DNA of 64,000 nucleotides from Prosopocoilus inquinatus (taxonomy: Eukaryota; Arthropoda; Insecta; Coleoptera; Lucanidae): positions 994,501-1,058,500 of the forward strand of contig CM069880.1 of the NCBI GenBank assembly GCA_036172665.1, given 5' to 3'. A model generated the notes under the pieces. The model ran no database searches. It was not told where the DNA came from and was given only the letters and a program-made list of their open reading frames with translations. Of this stretch, positions 10,771 through 20,827 are shown piece by piece. The translations under genes and the position numbers were made by a program. The stretch's first letter is position 1. Each line of letters opens with the position of its first letter.

Positions 10771-10918
10771 CGCTTTAATTGCCGGCCGGAGAGCGAACGA
10801 ATCGACCTCCCCGCGCTCGCATTTTTTTTTTAATCACAAACGAACATCCAAAGCCTCCTTTATTCATCTATTTACGTAATATGTACGGTCGAAATTATGT
10901 TCGAACGCGTCCGCGCGG

Positions 10919-11073
10919 CGAAAGAGATCGCGTCGGCGGCTTTAGATTAGGTCACGTTCGACCGGCGGCGCACGTACTCCCTCCGCCGCCGGGCCGACTG
11001 CCGGCGTAACACGACACACGCGAAAGAGTTCGCGCGTCGCTTTCAGGTTAGATCACTGTCGATAGGCAGTACG
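10919..11073 (+). repeat. Diverged direct duplication in the CpG-rich spacer segment
   Basis: About 44 bases at 10919-10962 recur at 11021-11063 with roughly 75-80% identity by eye. Both begin CGAAAGAG and both contain a TTAGRTCAC-like core (10946 and 11048). The second copy runs directly into GATAGGCAGT (11061-11070). A duplicated element upstream of a TATA-like stretch is the usual look of promoter or enhancer DNA, but nothing here proves function. The same arrangement is present in all ten spacers. Confidence 0.6.
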
Positions 11074-11160
11074 CCCCCCCTCCCTTCCGACCACCGGTGC
11101 TCCGGCCCCACGACTGGACGTACAGATATATAATATTACATATGTCAAGTGTCAAGGTTT
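11055..11160 (+). promoter_or_regulatory. Possible promoter region upstream of array B
   Basis: Two signals lie close together. One is GATAGGCAGT at 11061-11070, whose TAGGCAGT core resembles, from memory, the RNA polymerase I start region of Drosophila melanogaster rDNA. The other is a TATA-like stretch, TATATAATATTA, at 11127-11138. Both point on the plus strand toward the array that begins 430 bp downstream. The stretch is conserved in every spacer; spacers 9 and 10 differ by GGCCGTAC where the others have GGACGTAC. No transcript evidence is available, and short AT-rich matches occur by chance. Confidence 0.22.
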
Positions 11161-11289
11161 CCTTACTGCGCGTGTCGCGCGATCGTTGCCAACCAACCCT
11201 CGTCGATCCCATCTTTTACGCGGCGGCAAATTCAAATGAGCTCCGTCAAAATCTCGACGCGTTCGGTCGAGCGTACACGCGACGGCACA

Positions 11290-11322
11290 ATGCAAATCGT
11301 GAAGAATTTAACCGGCAAAACG
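11290..11322 (+). other. Ubiquitin-N-terminus-like 11-codon frame in spacer 1
   Basis: The frame beginning ATG at 11290 reads MQIVKNLTGKT. Ubiquitin begins MQIFVKTLTGKT, so ten residues agree with one residue missing and one T-to-N change. No similarity to the rest of ubiquitin was seen: the next codons are a (CCG)5 proline tract at 11326-11340 and unrelated sequence. If not chance, it is a fragment of an ubiquitin or ubiquitin-fusion ribosomal protein gene caught in the spacer. It is unchanged in the other spacers, at 24680, 27748, 33095, 38442, 43789, 49136, 53404, 58679 and 61870. It is not a working gene. Confidence 0.3.
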
Positions 11323-11410
11323 ACGCCGCCGCCGCCGCCGCGATCGTCTTATAACCTTTTTTCCGATTACCGGAGTAACATCGGAGAAATGGAATTTGGA
11401 GGTTTTCAGT

Positions 11411-11435
11411 TGTTTTTAACACTTACTTTTTTCAG
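11411..11435 (+). other. 3'-splice-site-like sequence before array B
   Basis: A TTTTTAAC stretch, a pyrimidine tract and CAG at 11433-11435 have the form of a branch point and splice acceptor on the plus strand. The site lies 139 bp before the array. The other spacers have one more T in the tract. There is no convincing donor nearby (AGTAAC at 11374 is weak), so this may be chance in T-rich DNA. Confidence 0.2.
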
Positions 11436-12667
11436 TGGAAACACTTTTTCACTGTTACACACGCGTTCGTGTCACATTTTCGATATCACCCCGTATATCT
11501 CTCGCCATGTGGTAAACGTTACGTTCGTAAAGCTACTTTCTTCTACGTCGGAAAGAATTCGACGCGATCGATTTAGACCTTTCGTTTGATAGGCGACAAT
11601 CCGGGTTTACGTTCGACGCGTCCGATTTCGATCATTGCAGCGCCATCTTCGATCGAAAAATCGAACCGACGCGATTTTCCGTCGCCGCTCGGCGAGACCT
11701 TTCGTTTGATACGCGACAACCCGGGTTTACGTTCGACGCGTCCGATTTCGATCATTGCAGCGCCATCTTCGATCGAAAAATCGAACCGACGCGATTTTCC
11801 GTCGCCGCTCGGCGAGACCTTTCGTTTGATACGCGACAATCCGGGTTTACGTTCGACGCGTTCGATTTCGATCATTGCAGCGCCATCTTCGATCGAAAAA
11901 TCGAACCGACGCGATTTTCCGTCGCCGCTCGGCGAGACCTTTCGTTTGATACGCGACAACCCGGGTTTACGTTCGACGCGTCCGATTTCGATCATTGCAG
12001 CGCCATCTTCGATCGAAAAATCGAACCGACGCGATTTTCCGTCGCCGCTCGGCGAGACCTTTCGTTTGATATGCGACAACCCGGGTTTACGTTCGACGCG
12101 TCCGATTTCGATCATTGCAGCGCCATCTTCGATCGAAAAATCGAACCGACGCGATTTTCCGTCGCCGCTCGGCGAGTCCTTTCGTTTGATACGCGACAAC
12201 CCGGGTTTACGTTCGACGCGTCCGATTTCGATCATTGCAGCGCCATCTTCGATCGAAAAATCGAACCGACGCGATTTTCCGTCGCCGCTCGGCGAGACCT
12301 TTCGTTTGATACGCGAGAACCCGGGTTTACGTTCGACGCGTCCAGTTTCGATCATTGCAGCGCCATCTTCGATCGAAAAATCGAACCGACGCGATTTTCC
12401 GTCGCCACTCGGCGAGACCTTTCGTTTGATAAGCGACAATCCGGGTTTACGTTCGACGCGTCCGATTTCGATCATTGCAGCGCCATCTTCGATCGAAAAA
12501 TCGAACCGACGCGATTTTCCGTCGCCGCTCGGCGAGACCTTTCGTTTGATGCGCGACAACCCGGGTTTACGTTCGACGCGTACAGTTTCGATCACTGCAG
12601 CACCATCTTCAATCGAAAAATCGAACCGACGCGATTTTCCGTCGCCGCTCGGCGAGACCTTTCGTTT

Positions 12668-12787
12668 GATACGCGACAACCCGTGTTTACGTTCTACGCG
12701 ACCGATTTCGATCATTGCGGCGCCATCTTCGATCGAAAAATCGAACCGACGCGATTTTCCGTCGCCGCTCGGCGAGACCTTTCGTTT
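12668..12787 (+). repeat. Array-end type monomer stranded inside array B
   Basis: This monomer has the three changes otherwise found together only in the last monomer before each spacer: TTCTAC at 12691-12696, GCGACC at 12697-12702, and GCGG instead of GCAG at 12717-12720. Here it continues into normal satellite (ATCTTCGATCG) with no spacer. It also has a private CCGTG change near 12682. It is either the ancestral monomer into which the spacer came, or a junction restored when a spacer was lost by exchange. Confidence 0.85.
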
Positions 12788-13267
12788 GATGCGCGACAAC
12801 CCGGGTTTACGTTCGACGCGTAAAGTTTCGATCATTGCAGCGCCATCTTCGATCGAAAAATCGAACCGACGCGATTTTCCGTCGCCGCTCGGCGAGACCT
12901 TTCGTTTGATACGCGACAATCCGGGTTTTCGTTCGACGCGTCCGATTTCGATCATTGCAGCGCCATCTTCGATCGAAAAATCGAACAGACGCGATTTTCC
13001 GTCGCCGCTCGGCGAGACCTTTCGTTTGATATGCGACGACCCGGGTTTACGTTCGACGCGTCCGATTTCGATCATTGCAGCGCCATCTTCGATCGAAAAA
13101 TCGAACCGACGCGATTTTCCGTCGCCGCTCGGCGAGACCTTTCGTTTGATGCGCGACAACCCGGGTTTACGTTCGACGCGTCCAGTTTCGATCATTGCAG
13201 CGCCATCTTCGATCGAAAAATCGAACCGACGCGATTTTCCGTCGCCGCTCGGCGAGACCTTTCGTTT

Positions 13268-16200
13268 GATGCGCGACAATCCGGGTTTACGTTCGACGCG
13301 TCCAGTTTCGATCATTGCAGCGCCATCTTCGATCGAAAAATCGAACCGAAGCGATTTTCCGTTGCCGCTCGGCGAGACCTTTCGTTTGATAGGCGACAAC
13401 CCGGGTTTACGTTCGACGCGTTCGATTTCGATCATTGCAGCGCCATCTTCGATCGAAAAATCGAACCGACGCGATTTTCCGTCGCCGCTCGGCGAGACCT
13501 TTCGTTTGATACGCGACAACCCGGGTTTACGTTCGACGCGTCCGATTTCGATCATTGCAGCGCCATCTTCGATCGAAAAATCGAACCGACGCGATTTTCC
13601 GTCGCCGCTCGGCGAGACCTTTCGTTTGATACGCGACAACCCGGGTTTACGTTCGACGCGTCCAGTTTCGATCATTGCAGCGCCATCTTCGATCGAAAAA
13701 TCGAACCGACGCGATTTTCCGTCGCCGCTCGGCGAGACCTTTCGTTTGATGCGCGACAACCCGGGTTTACGTTCGACGCGTAAAGTTTCGATCATTGCAG
13801 CGCCATCTTCGATCGAAAAATCGAACCGACGCGATTTTCCGTCGCCGCTTGGCGAGACCTTTCGTCTGATACGCGACAATCCGGGTTTTCGTTCGACGCG
13901 TCCGATTTCGATCATTGCAGCGCCATCTTCGATCGAAAAATCGAACCGACGCGATTTTCCGTCGCCGCTCGGCGAGACCTTTCGTTTGATACGCGACAAT
14001 CCGGGTTTACGTTCGACGCGTTCGATTTCGATCATTGCAGCGCCATCTTCGATCGAAAAATCGAACCGACGCGATTTTCCGTCGCCGCTCGGCGAGACCT
14101 TTCGTTTGATACGCGACAACCCGGGTTTACGTTCGACGCGTCCGATTTCAATCATTGCAGCGCCATCTTCTATCGAAAAATCGAACCGACGCGATTTTCC
14201 GTCGCCGCTCGGCGAGACCTTTCGTTTGATGCGCAACAACCCGGGTTTACGTTCGACGCGTCCAGTTTCGATCATTGCAGCGCCATCTTCGATCGAAAAA
14301 TCGAACCGACGCGATTTTCCGTCGCCGCTCGGCGAGACCTTTCGTTTGATACGCGACAACCCGGGTTTACGTTCGACGCGTCCGATTTCGATCATTGCAG
14401 CGCCATCTTCGATCGAAAAACCGAACCGACGCGATTTTCCGTCGCCGCTCGGCGAGACCTTTCGTTTGATGCGCGACAACCCGGGTTTACGTTCGACGCG
14501 TCCAGTTTCGATCATTGCAGCGCCATCTTCGATCGAAAAATCGAACCGACGCGATTTTCCGTCGCCGCTCGGCGAGACCTTTCGTTTGATACGCGACAAC
14601 CCGGGTTTACGTTCGACGCGTCCAGTTTCGATCATTGCAGCGCCATCTTCGATCGAAAAATCGAACCGACGCGATTTTCCGTCGCCGCTCGGCGAGACCT
14701 TTCGTTTGATACGCGACAATCCGGGTTTACGTTCGACGCGTCCGATTTCGATCATTGCAGCGCCATCTTCGATCGAAAAATCGAACCGACGCGATTTTCC
14801 GTCGCCGCTCGGCGAGACCTTTCGTTTGATGCGCGACAACCCGGGTTTACGTTCGACGCGTCCGATTTCGATCATTGCAGCGCCATCTTCGATCGAAAAA
14901 TCGAACCGACGCGATTTTCCGTCGCCGCTCGGCGAGACCTTTCGTTTGATACGCGACAATCCGGGTTTACGATCGACGCGTCCGATTTCGATCATTGCAG
15001 CGCCATCTTCTATCGAAAAATCGAGCCGACGCGATTTTCCGTCGCCGCTCGGCGAGACCTTTCGTTTGATGCGCGACAATCCGGGTTTACGTTCGACGCG
15101 TCCAGTTTCGATCATTGCAGCGCCATCTTCGATCGAAAAATCGAACCGAAGCGATTTTCCGTTGCCGCTCGGCGAGACCTTTCGTTTGATACGCGACAAC
15201 CCGGGTTTACGTTCTACGCGTCCGATTTCGATCATTGCAGCGCCATCTTCGATCGAAAAATCGAACCGACGCGACTTTCCGTCGCCGCTCGGCGAGACCT
15301 TTCGTTTGATACGCGACAACCCGGGTTTACGTTCGACGCGTCCGATTTCGATCATTGCAGCGCCATCTTCGATCGGAAAATCGAACCGACGCGATTTTCC
15401 GTCGCCGCTCGGCGAGACCTTTCGTTTGATACGCGACAATCCGGGTTTACGTTCGACGCGTCCGATTTCGATCATTGCAGCGCCATCTTCGATCGAAAAA
15501 TCGAACCGACGCGATTTTCCGTCGCCGCTCGGCGAGACCTTTCGTTTGATACGCGACAACCCGGGTTTACGATCGACGCGTCCGATTTCGATCATTGCAG
15601 CGCCATCTTCGATCGAAAAATCGAACCGACGCGATTTTCCGTCGCCGCTCGGCGAGACCTTTCGTTTGATACGCGACAACCCTGGTTTACGTTCGACGCG
15701 TCCAGTTTCGATCATTGCAGCGCCATCTTCGATCGAAAAATCGAACCGAGGCGATTTTCCGTCGCCGCTCGGCGAGACCTTTCGTTTGATGCGCGACAAC
15801 CCGGGTTTACGTTCGACGCGTTCAGTTTCGATCATTGCAGCGTCATATTCGATCGAAAAATCGAACCGACGCGATTTTCCGTCGCCGCTCGGCGCGACCT
15901 TTCGTTTGAAACGCGACAACCCGGGCTTACGTTCGACGCGTCCAGTTTCGAACATTGCAGCGCCATCTTCTATCGAAAAATCGAACCGACGCGATTATCC
16001 GTCGCCGCTCGGCGAGACCTTTCGTTTGATGCGCGACAACCCGGGTTTACGTTCGACGCGTCCAGTTTCGATCATTGCAGCGCCATCTTCGATCGAAAAA
16101 TCGAACCGAAGCGATTTTCCGTTGCCGCTCGGCGAGACCTTTCGTTTGATACGCGACAACCCGGGTTTACGTTCGACGCGTCCGATTTCGATCATTGCAG

Positions 16201-19200
16201 CGCCATCTTCTATCGAAAAATCGAACCGACGCGATTTTCCGTCGCCGCTCGGCGAGACCTTTCGTTTGATACGCGACAACCCGGGTTTACGTTCGACGCG
16301 TCCGATTTCGATCATTGCAGCGCCATCTTCGATCGAAAAATCGAACCGACGCGATTTTCCGTCGCCGATCGGCGAGACCTTTCGTTTGATACGCGACAAC
16401 CCGGGTTTACGTTCGAAGCGTAAAGTTTCGATCATTGCAGCGCCATCTTCGATCGAAAAATCGAACCGACGCGATTTTCCGTCGCCGCTCGGCGAGACCT
16501 TTCGTTTGATCCGCGACAATCCGGGTTTTCGTTCGACGCGTCCGATTTCGATCATTGCAGCGCCATCTTAGATCGAAGAATCGAACCGACGCGATTTTCC
16601 GTCGCCGCTCGGCGAGACCTTTCGTTTGATACGCGACAATCCGGGTTTACGTTCGACGCGTTCGATTTCGATCATTGCAGCGCCATCTTCGATCGAAAAA
16701 TCGAACCGACGCGATTTTCCGTCGCCGCTCGGCGAGACCTTTCGTTTGATACGCGACAACCCGGGTTTACGTTCGACGCGTCCGATTTCAATCATTGCAG
16801 CGCCATCTTCTATCGAAAAATCGAACCGACGCGATTTTCCGTCGCCGCTCGGCGAGACCTTTCGTTTGATGCGCGACAACCCGGGTTTACGTTCGACGCG
16901 TCCAGTTTCGATCATTGCAGCGCCATCTTCGATCGAAAAATCGAACCGACGCGATTTTCCGTCGCCGCTCGGCGAGACCTTTCGTTTGATACGCGACAAC
17001 TCGGGTTTACGTTCGACGCGTCCAGTCTCGATCATTGCAGCGCCATCTTGGATCGAAAAATCGAACCGACGCGATTTTCCGTCGCCGCTCGGCGAGACCT
17101 TTCGTTTGATACGCGACAATCCGGGTTTACGATCGACGCGTCCGAATTCGATCATTGCAGCGCCATCTTCGATCGAAAAATCGAACCGACGCGATTTTCC
17201 GTCGCCGCTCGGCGAGACCTTTCGATTGATGCGCGACAACCCGGGTTTACGTTCGACGCGTCCAGTTTCGATCATTGCAGCGCCATCTTCGAACGAAAAA
17301 TCGAACCGACGCGATTTTCCGTCGCCGCTCGGCGAGACCTTTCGTTTGATACGCGACAACCCGGGTTTACGTTCGACGCGTCCAGTCTCGATCATTGCAG
17401 CGCCATCTTCGATCGAAAAATCGAACCGACGCGATTTTCCGTCGCCGCTCGGCGAGACCTTTCGTTTGATACGCGACAATCCGGGTTTACGATCGACGCG
17501 TCCGATTTCGATCATTGCAGCGCCATCTTCGATCGAAAAATCGAACCGACGCGATTTTCCGTCGCCGCTCGGCGAGACCTTTCGTTTGATACGCGACAAC
17601 CCTGGTTTACGTTCGACGCGTCCAGTTTCGATCATTGCAGCGCCATCTTCGATCGAAAAATCGAACCGAGGCGATTTTCCGTCGCCGCTCGGCGAGACCT
17701 TTCGTTTGATGCGCGACAACCCGGGTTTACGTTCGACGCGTTCAGTTTCGATCATTGCAGCGTCATCTTCGATCGAAAAATCGAACCGACGCGATTTTCC
17801 GTCGCCGCTCGGCGAGACCTTTCGTTTGAAACGCGACAACCCGGGCATACGTTCGACGCGTCCAGTTTCGAACATTGCAGCGCCATCTTCTATCGAAAAA
17901 TCGAACCGACGCGATTATCCGTCGCCGCTCGGCGAGACCTTTCGTTTGATGCGCGACAACCCGGGTTTACGTTCGACGCGTCCAGTTTCGATCATTGCAG
18001 CGCCATCTTCGATCGAAAAATCGAACCGAAGCGATTTTCCGTTGCCGCTCGGCGAGACCTTTCGTTTGATACGCGACAACCCGGGTTTACGTTCGACGCG
18101 TCCGATTTCGATCATTGCAGCGCCATCTTCGATCGAAAAATCGAACCGACGCGATTTTCCGTCGCCGCTCGGCGAGACCTTTCGTTTGATACGCGACAAT
18201 CCGGGTTTACGTTCGACGCGTTCGATTTCGATCATTGCAGCGCCATCTTCGATCGAAAAATCGAACCGACGCGATTTTCCGTCGCCGCTCGGCGAGACCT
18301 TTCGTTTGATGCGCGACAACCCGGGTTTACGTTCGACGCGTCCAGTTTCGATCATTGCAGCGCCATCTTCGATCGAAAAATCGAACCGACGCGATTTTCC
18401 GTCGCCGCTCGGCGAGACCATTCGTTTGATACGCGACAACCCGGGTTTACGTTCGACGCGTCCAGTTTCGATCATTGCAGCGCCATCTTCTATCGAAAAA
18501 TCGAACCGACGCGATTTTCCGTCGCCGCTCGGCGAGACCTTTCGTTTGATGCGCGACAACCCGGGTTTACGTTCGAAGCGTAAAGTTTCGATCATTGCAG
18601 CGCCATCTTCGATCGAAAAATCGAACCGACGCGATTTTCCGTCGCCGCTCGGCGAGACCTTTCGTTTGATCCGCGACAATCCGGGTTTTCGTTCGACGCG
18701 TCCGATTTCGATCATTGCAGCGCCATCTTCGATCGAAGAATCGAACCGACGCGATTTTCCGTCGCCGCTCGGCGAGACCTTTCGTTTGATACGCGACAAT
18801 CCGGGTTTACGTTCGACGCGTTCGATTTCGATCATTGCAGCGCCATCTTCGATCGAAAAATCGAACCGACGCGATTTTCCGTCGCCGCTCGGCGAGACCT
18901 TTCGTTTGATACGCGACAACCCGGGTTTACGTTCGACGCGTCCGATTTCGATCATTGCAGCGCCATCTTCGATCGAAAAATCGAACCGACGCGATTTTCC
19001 GTCGCCGCTCGGCGAGACCTTTCGTTTGATTTGCGACGACCCGGGTTTACGTTCGACGCGTCCGATTTCGATCATTGCAGCGCCATCTTCGATCGAAAAA
19101 TCGAACCGACGCGATTTTCCGTCGCCGCTCGGCGAGACCTTTCGTTTGATGCGCGACAACCCGGGTTTACGTTCGACGCGTCCAGTTTCGATCATTGCAG

Positions 19201-20458
19201 CGCCATCTCCGATCGAAAAATCGAACCGACGCGATTTTCCGTCGCCGCTCGGCGAGACCTTTCGTTTGATACGCGACAACCCGGGTTTACGTTCGACGCG
19301 TCCGATTTCGATCATTGCAGCGCCATCTTCGATCGAAAAATCGAACCGACGCGATTTTCCGTCGCCGCTCGGCGAGACCTTTCGTTTGATGCGCGACAAC
19401 CCGGGTTTACGTTCGACGCGTTCAGTTTCGATCATTGCAGCGCCATCTTCGATCGAAAAATCGAACCGAAGCGATTTTCCGTTGCCGCTCGGCGAGACCT
19501 TTCGTTTGATACGCGACAACCCGGGTTTACGTTCGACGCGTCCGATTTCGATCATTGCAGCGCCATCTTCGATCGAAAAATCGAACCGACGCGATTTTCC
19601 GTCGCCGCTCGGCGAGACCTTTCGTTTGATACGCGACAATCCGGGTTTACGTTCGACGCGTTCGATTTCGATCATTGCAGCGCCATCTTCGATCGAAAAA
19701 TCGAACCGACGCGATTTTCCGTCGCCGCTCGGCGAGACCTTTCGTTTGATGCGCGACAACCCGGGTTTACGTTCGACGCGTCCAGTTTCGATCATTGCAG
19801 CGCCATCTTCGATCGAAAAATCGAACCGACGCGATTTTCCGTCGCCGCTCGGCGAGACCATTCGTTTGATACGCGACAACCCGGGTTTACGTTCGACGCG
19901 TCCAGTTTCGATCATTGCAGCGCCATCTTCTATCGAAAAATCGAACCGACGCGATTTTCCGTCGCCGCTCGGCGAGACCTTTCGTTTGATGCGCGACAAC
20001 CCGGGTTTACGTTCGAAGCGTAAAGTTTCGATCATTGCAGCGCCATCTTCGATCGAAAAATCGAACCGACGCGATTTTCCGTCGCCGCTCGGCGAGACCT
20101 TTCGTTTGATCCGCGACAATCCGGGTTTTCGTTCGACGCGTCCGATTTCGATCATTGCAGCGCCATCTTCGATCGAAGAATCGAACCGACGCGATTTTCC
20201 GTCGCCGCTCGGCGAGACCTTTCGTTTGATACGCGACAATCCGGGTTTACGTTCGACGCGTTCGATTTCGATCATTGCAGCGCCATCTTCGATCGAAAAA
20301 TCGAACCGACGCGATTTTCCGTCGCCGCTCGGCGAGACCTTTCGTTTGATACGCGACAACCCGGGTTTACGTTCGACGCGTCCGATTTCGATCATTGCAG
20401 CGCCATCTTCGATCGAAAAATCGAACCGACGCGATTTTCCGTCGCCGCTCGGCGAGAC
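13268..20458 (+). repeat. Large duplicated block, copy 2 (partner 481-7551)
   Basis: Same monomer order as 481-7551 plus one additional monomer at 14828-14947. Private differences include AAA to GAA near 15016, a G in the poly-A stretch near 15376, and loss of the C that copy 1 carries at 7555. Downstream of 20468 the block goes into a third pass of the 12-monomer repeat instead of the segment that follows copy 1 at 7561, so the duplication boundary is clear. Confidence 0.92.
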
Positions 20459-20827
20459 CTTTCGTTTGATTTGCGACGACCCGGGTTTACGTTCGACGCG
20501 TCCGATTTCGATCATTGCAGCGCCATCTTCGATCGAAAAATCGAACCGACGCGATTTTCCGTCGCCGCTCGGCGAGACCTTTCGTTTGATGCGCGACAAC
20601 CCGGGTTTACGTTCGACGCGTCCAGTTTCGATCATTGCAGCGCCATCTCCGATCGAAAAATCGAACCGACGCGATTTTCCGTCGCCGCTCGGCGAGACCT
20701 TTCGTTTGATACGCGACAACCCGGGTTTACGTTCGACGCGTCCGATTTCGATCATTGCAGCGCCATCTTCGATCGAAAAATCGAACCGACGCGATTTTCC
20801 GTCGCCGCTCGGCGAGACCTTTCGTTT
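18068..20827 (+). repeat. 12-monomer (1,440-bp) higher-order repeat in array B
   Basis: The array B counterpart of 5161-7560 runs further. The GATTTGCGACGAC monomer occurs at 19028 and again 1,440 bp later at 20468, followed each time by the CTCCGAT monomer, and once more at 21548 after a shorter 1,080-bp interval. Order is lost at 20828. The change from 1,440 to 1,080 bp (three monomers fewer) is the size step expected from misaligned exchange. Confidence 0.88.

Larger units (their letters stand above)
9660..11574 (+). repeat. Spacer 1 (1,915 bp), reference copy
   Basis: Non-satellite DNA between arrays A and B. Three zones can be seen: a 5' leader 9660-9875 with an inverted repeat, AT-rich ~250-bp subrepeats 9876-10770, and a CpG-rich 3' segment 10771-11574. 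Small open frames exist (9710-9961, 10779-11009, 11097-11354, 11149-11589), but none resembles a full known protein. The copy is related to spacers 2 and 10 by keeping CCT near 9957 and CTCGAAA near 10155. It shares GAACAG near 9746 with spacer 10 only. It lacks 3 bp (CTT) near 10369 and one T of the pyrimidine tract near 11431 that the other copies have. Confidence 0.97.

Noticed and set aside
10880..10910. tRNA-like B-box (GTTCGAACG) in the spacer
   Set aside because: The last B-box base does not fit, there is no A-box at a suitable distance, and no cloverleaf could be drawn.
10779..11009. 76-residue spacer frame as a gene
   Set aside because: The composition follows CpG-rich DNA and there is no recognisable domain. 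Conservation among copies is explained by recent duplication.
9660..11574. Transposable element inserted repeatedly into the satellite
   Set aside because: No transposase or reverse transcriptase, no target-site duplication, and all junctions are in the same phase, so copies spread with the satellite. A one-time ancestral insertion remains possible.
10771..11574. Part of an 18S, 5.8S, 28S or 5S rRNA gene
   Set aside because: No stretch recognisable as conserved rRNA sequence was seen; only a short promoter-like resemblance was noted.
11097..11589. 85- and 142-146-residue overlapping spacer frames as genes
   Set aside because: Two frames overlap in the same DNA, one ends in a (CCG)n-derived run, and a one-base T-tract change in spacer 1 alters the end. 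Only the ubiquitin-like 11 codons deserve note, reported separately.
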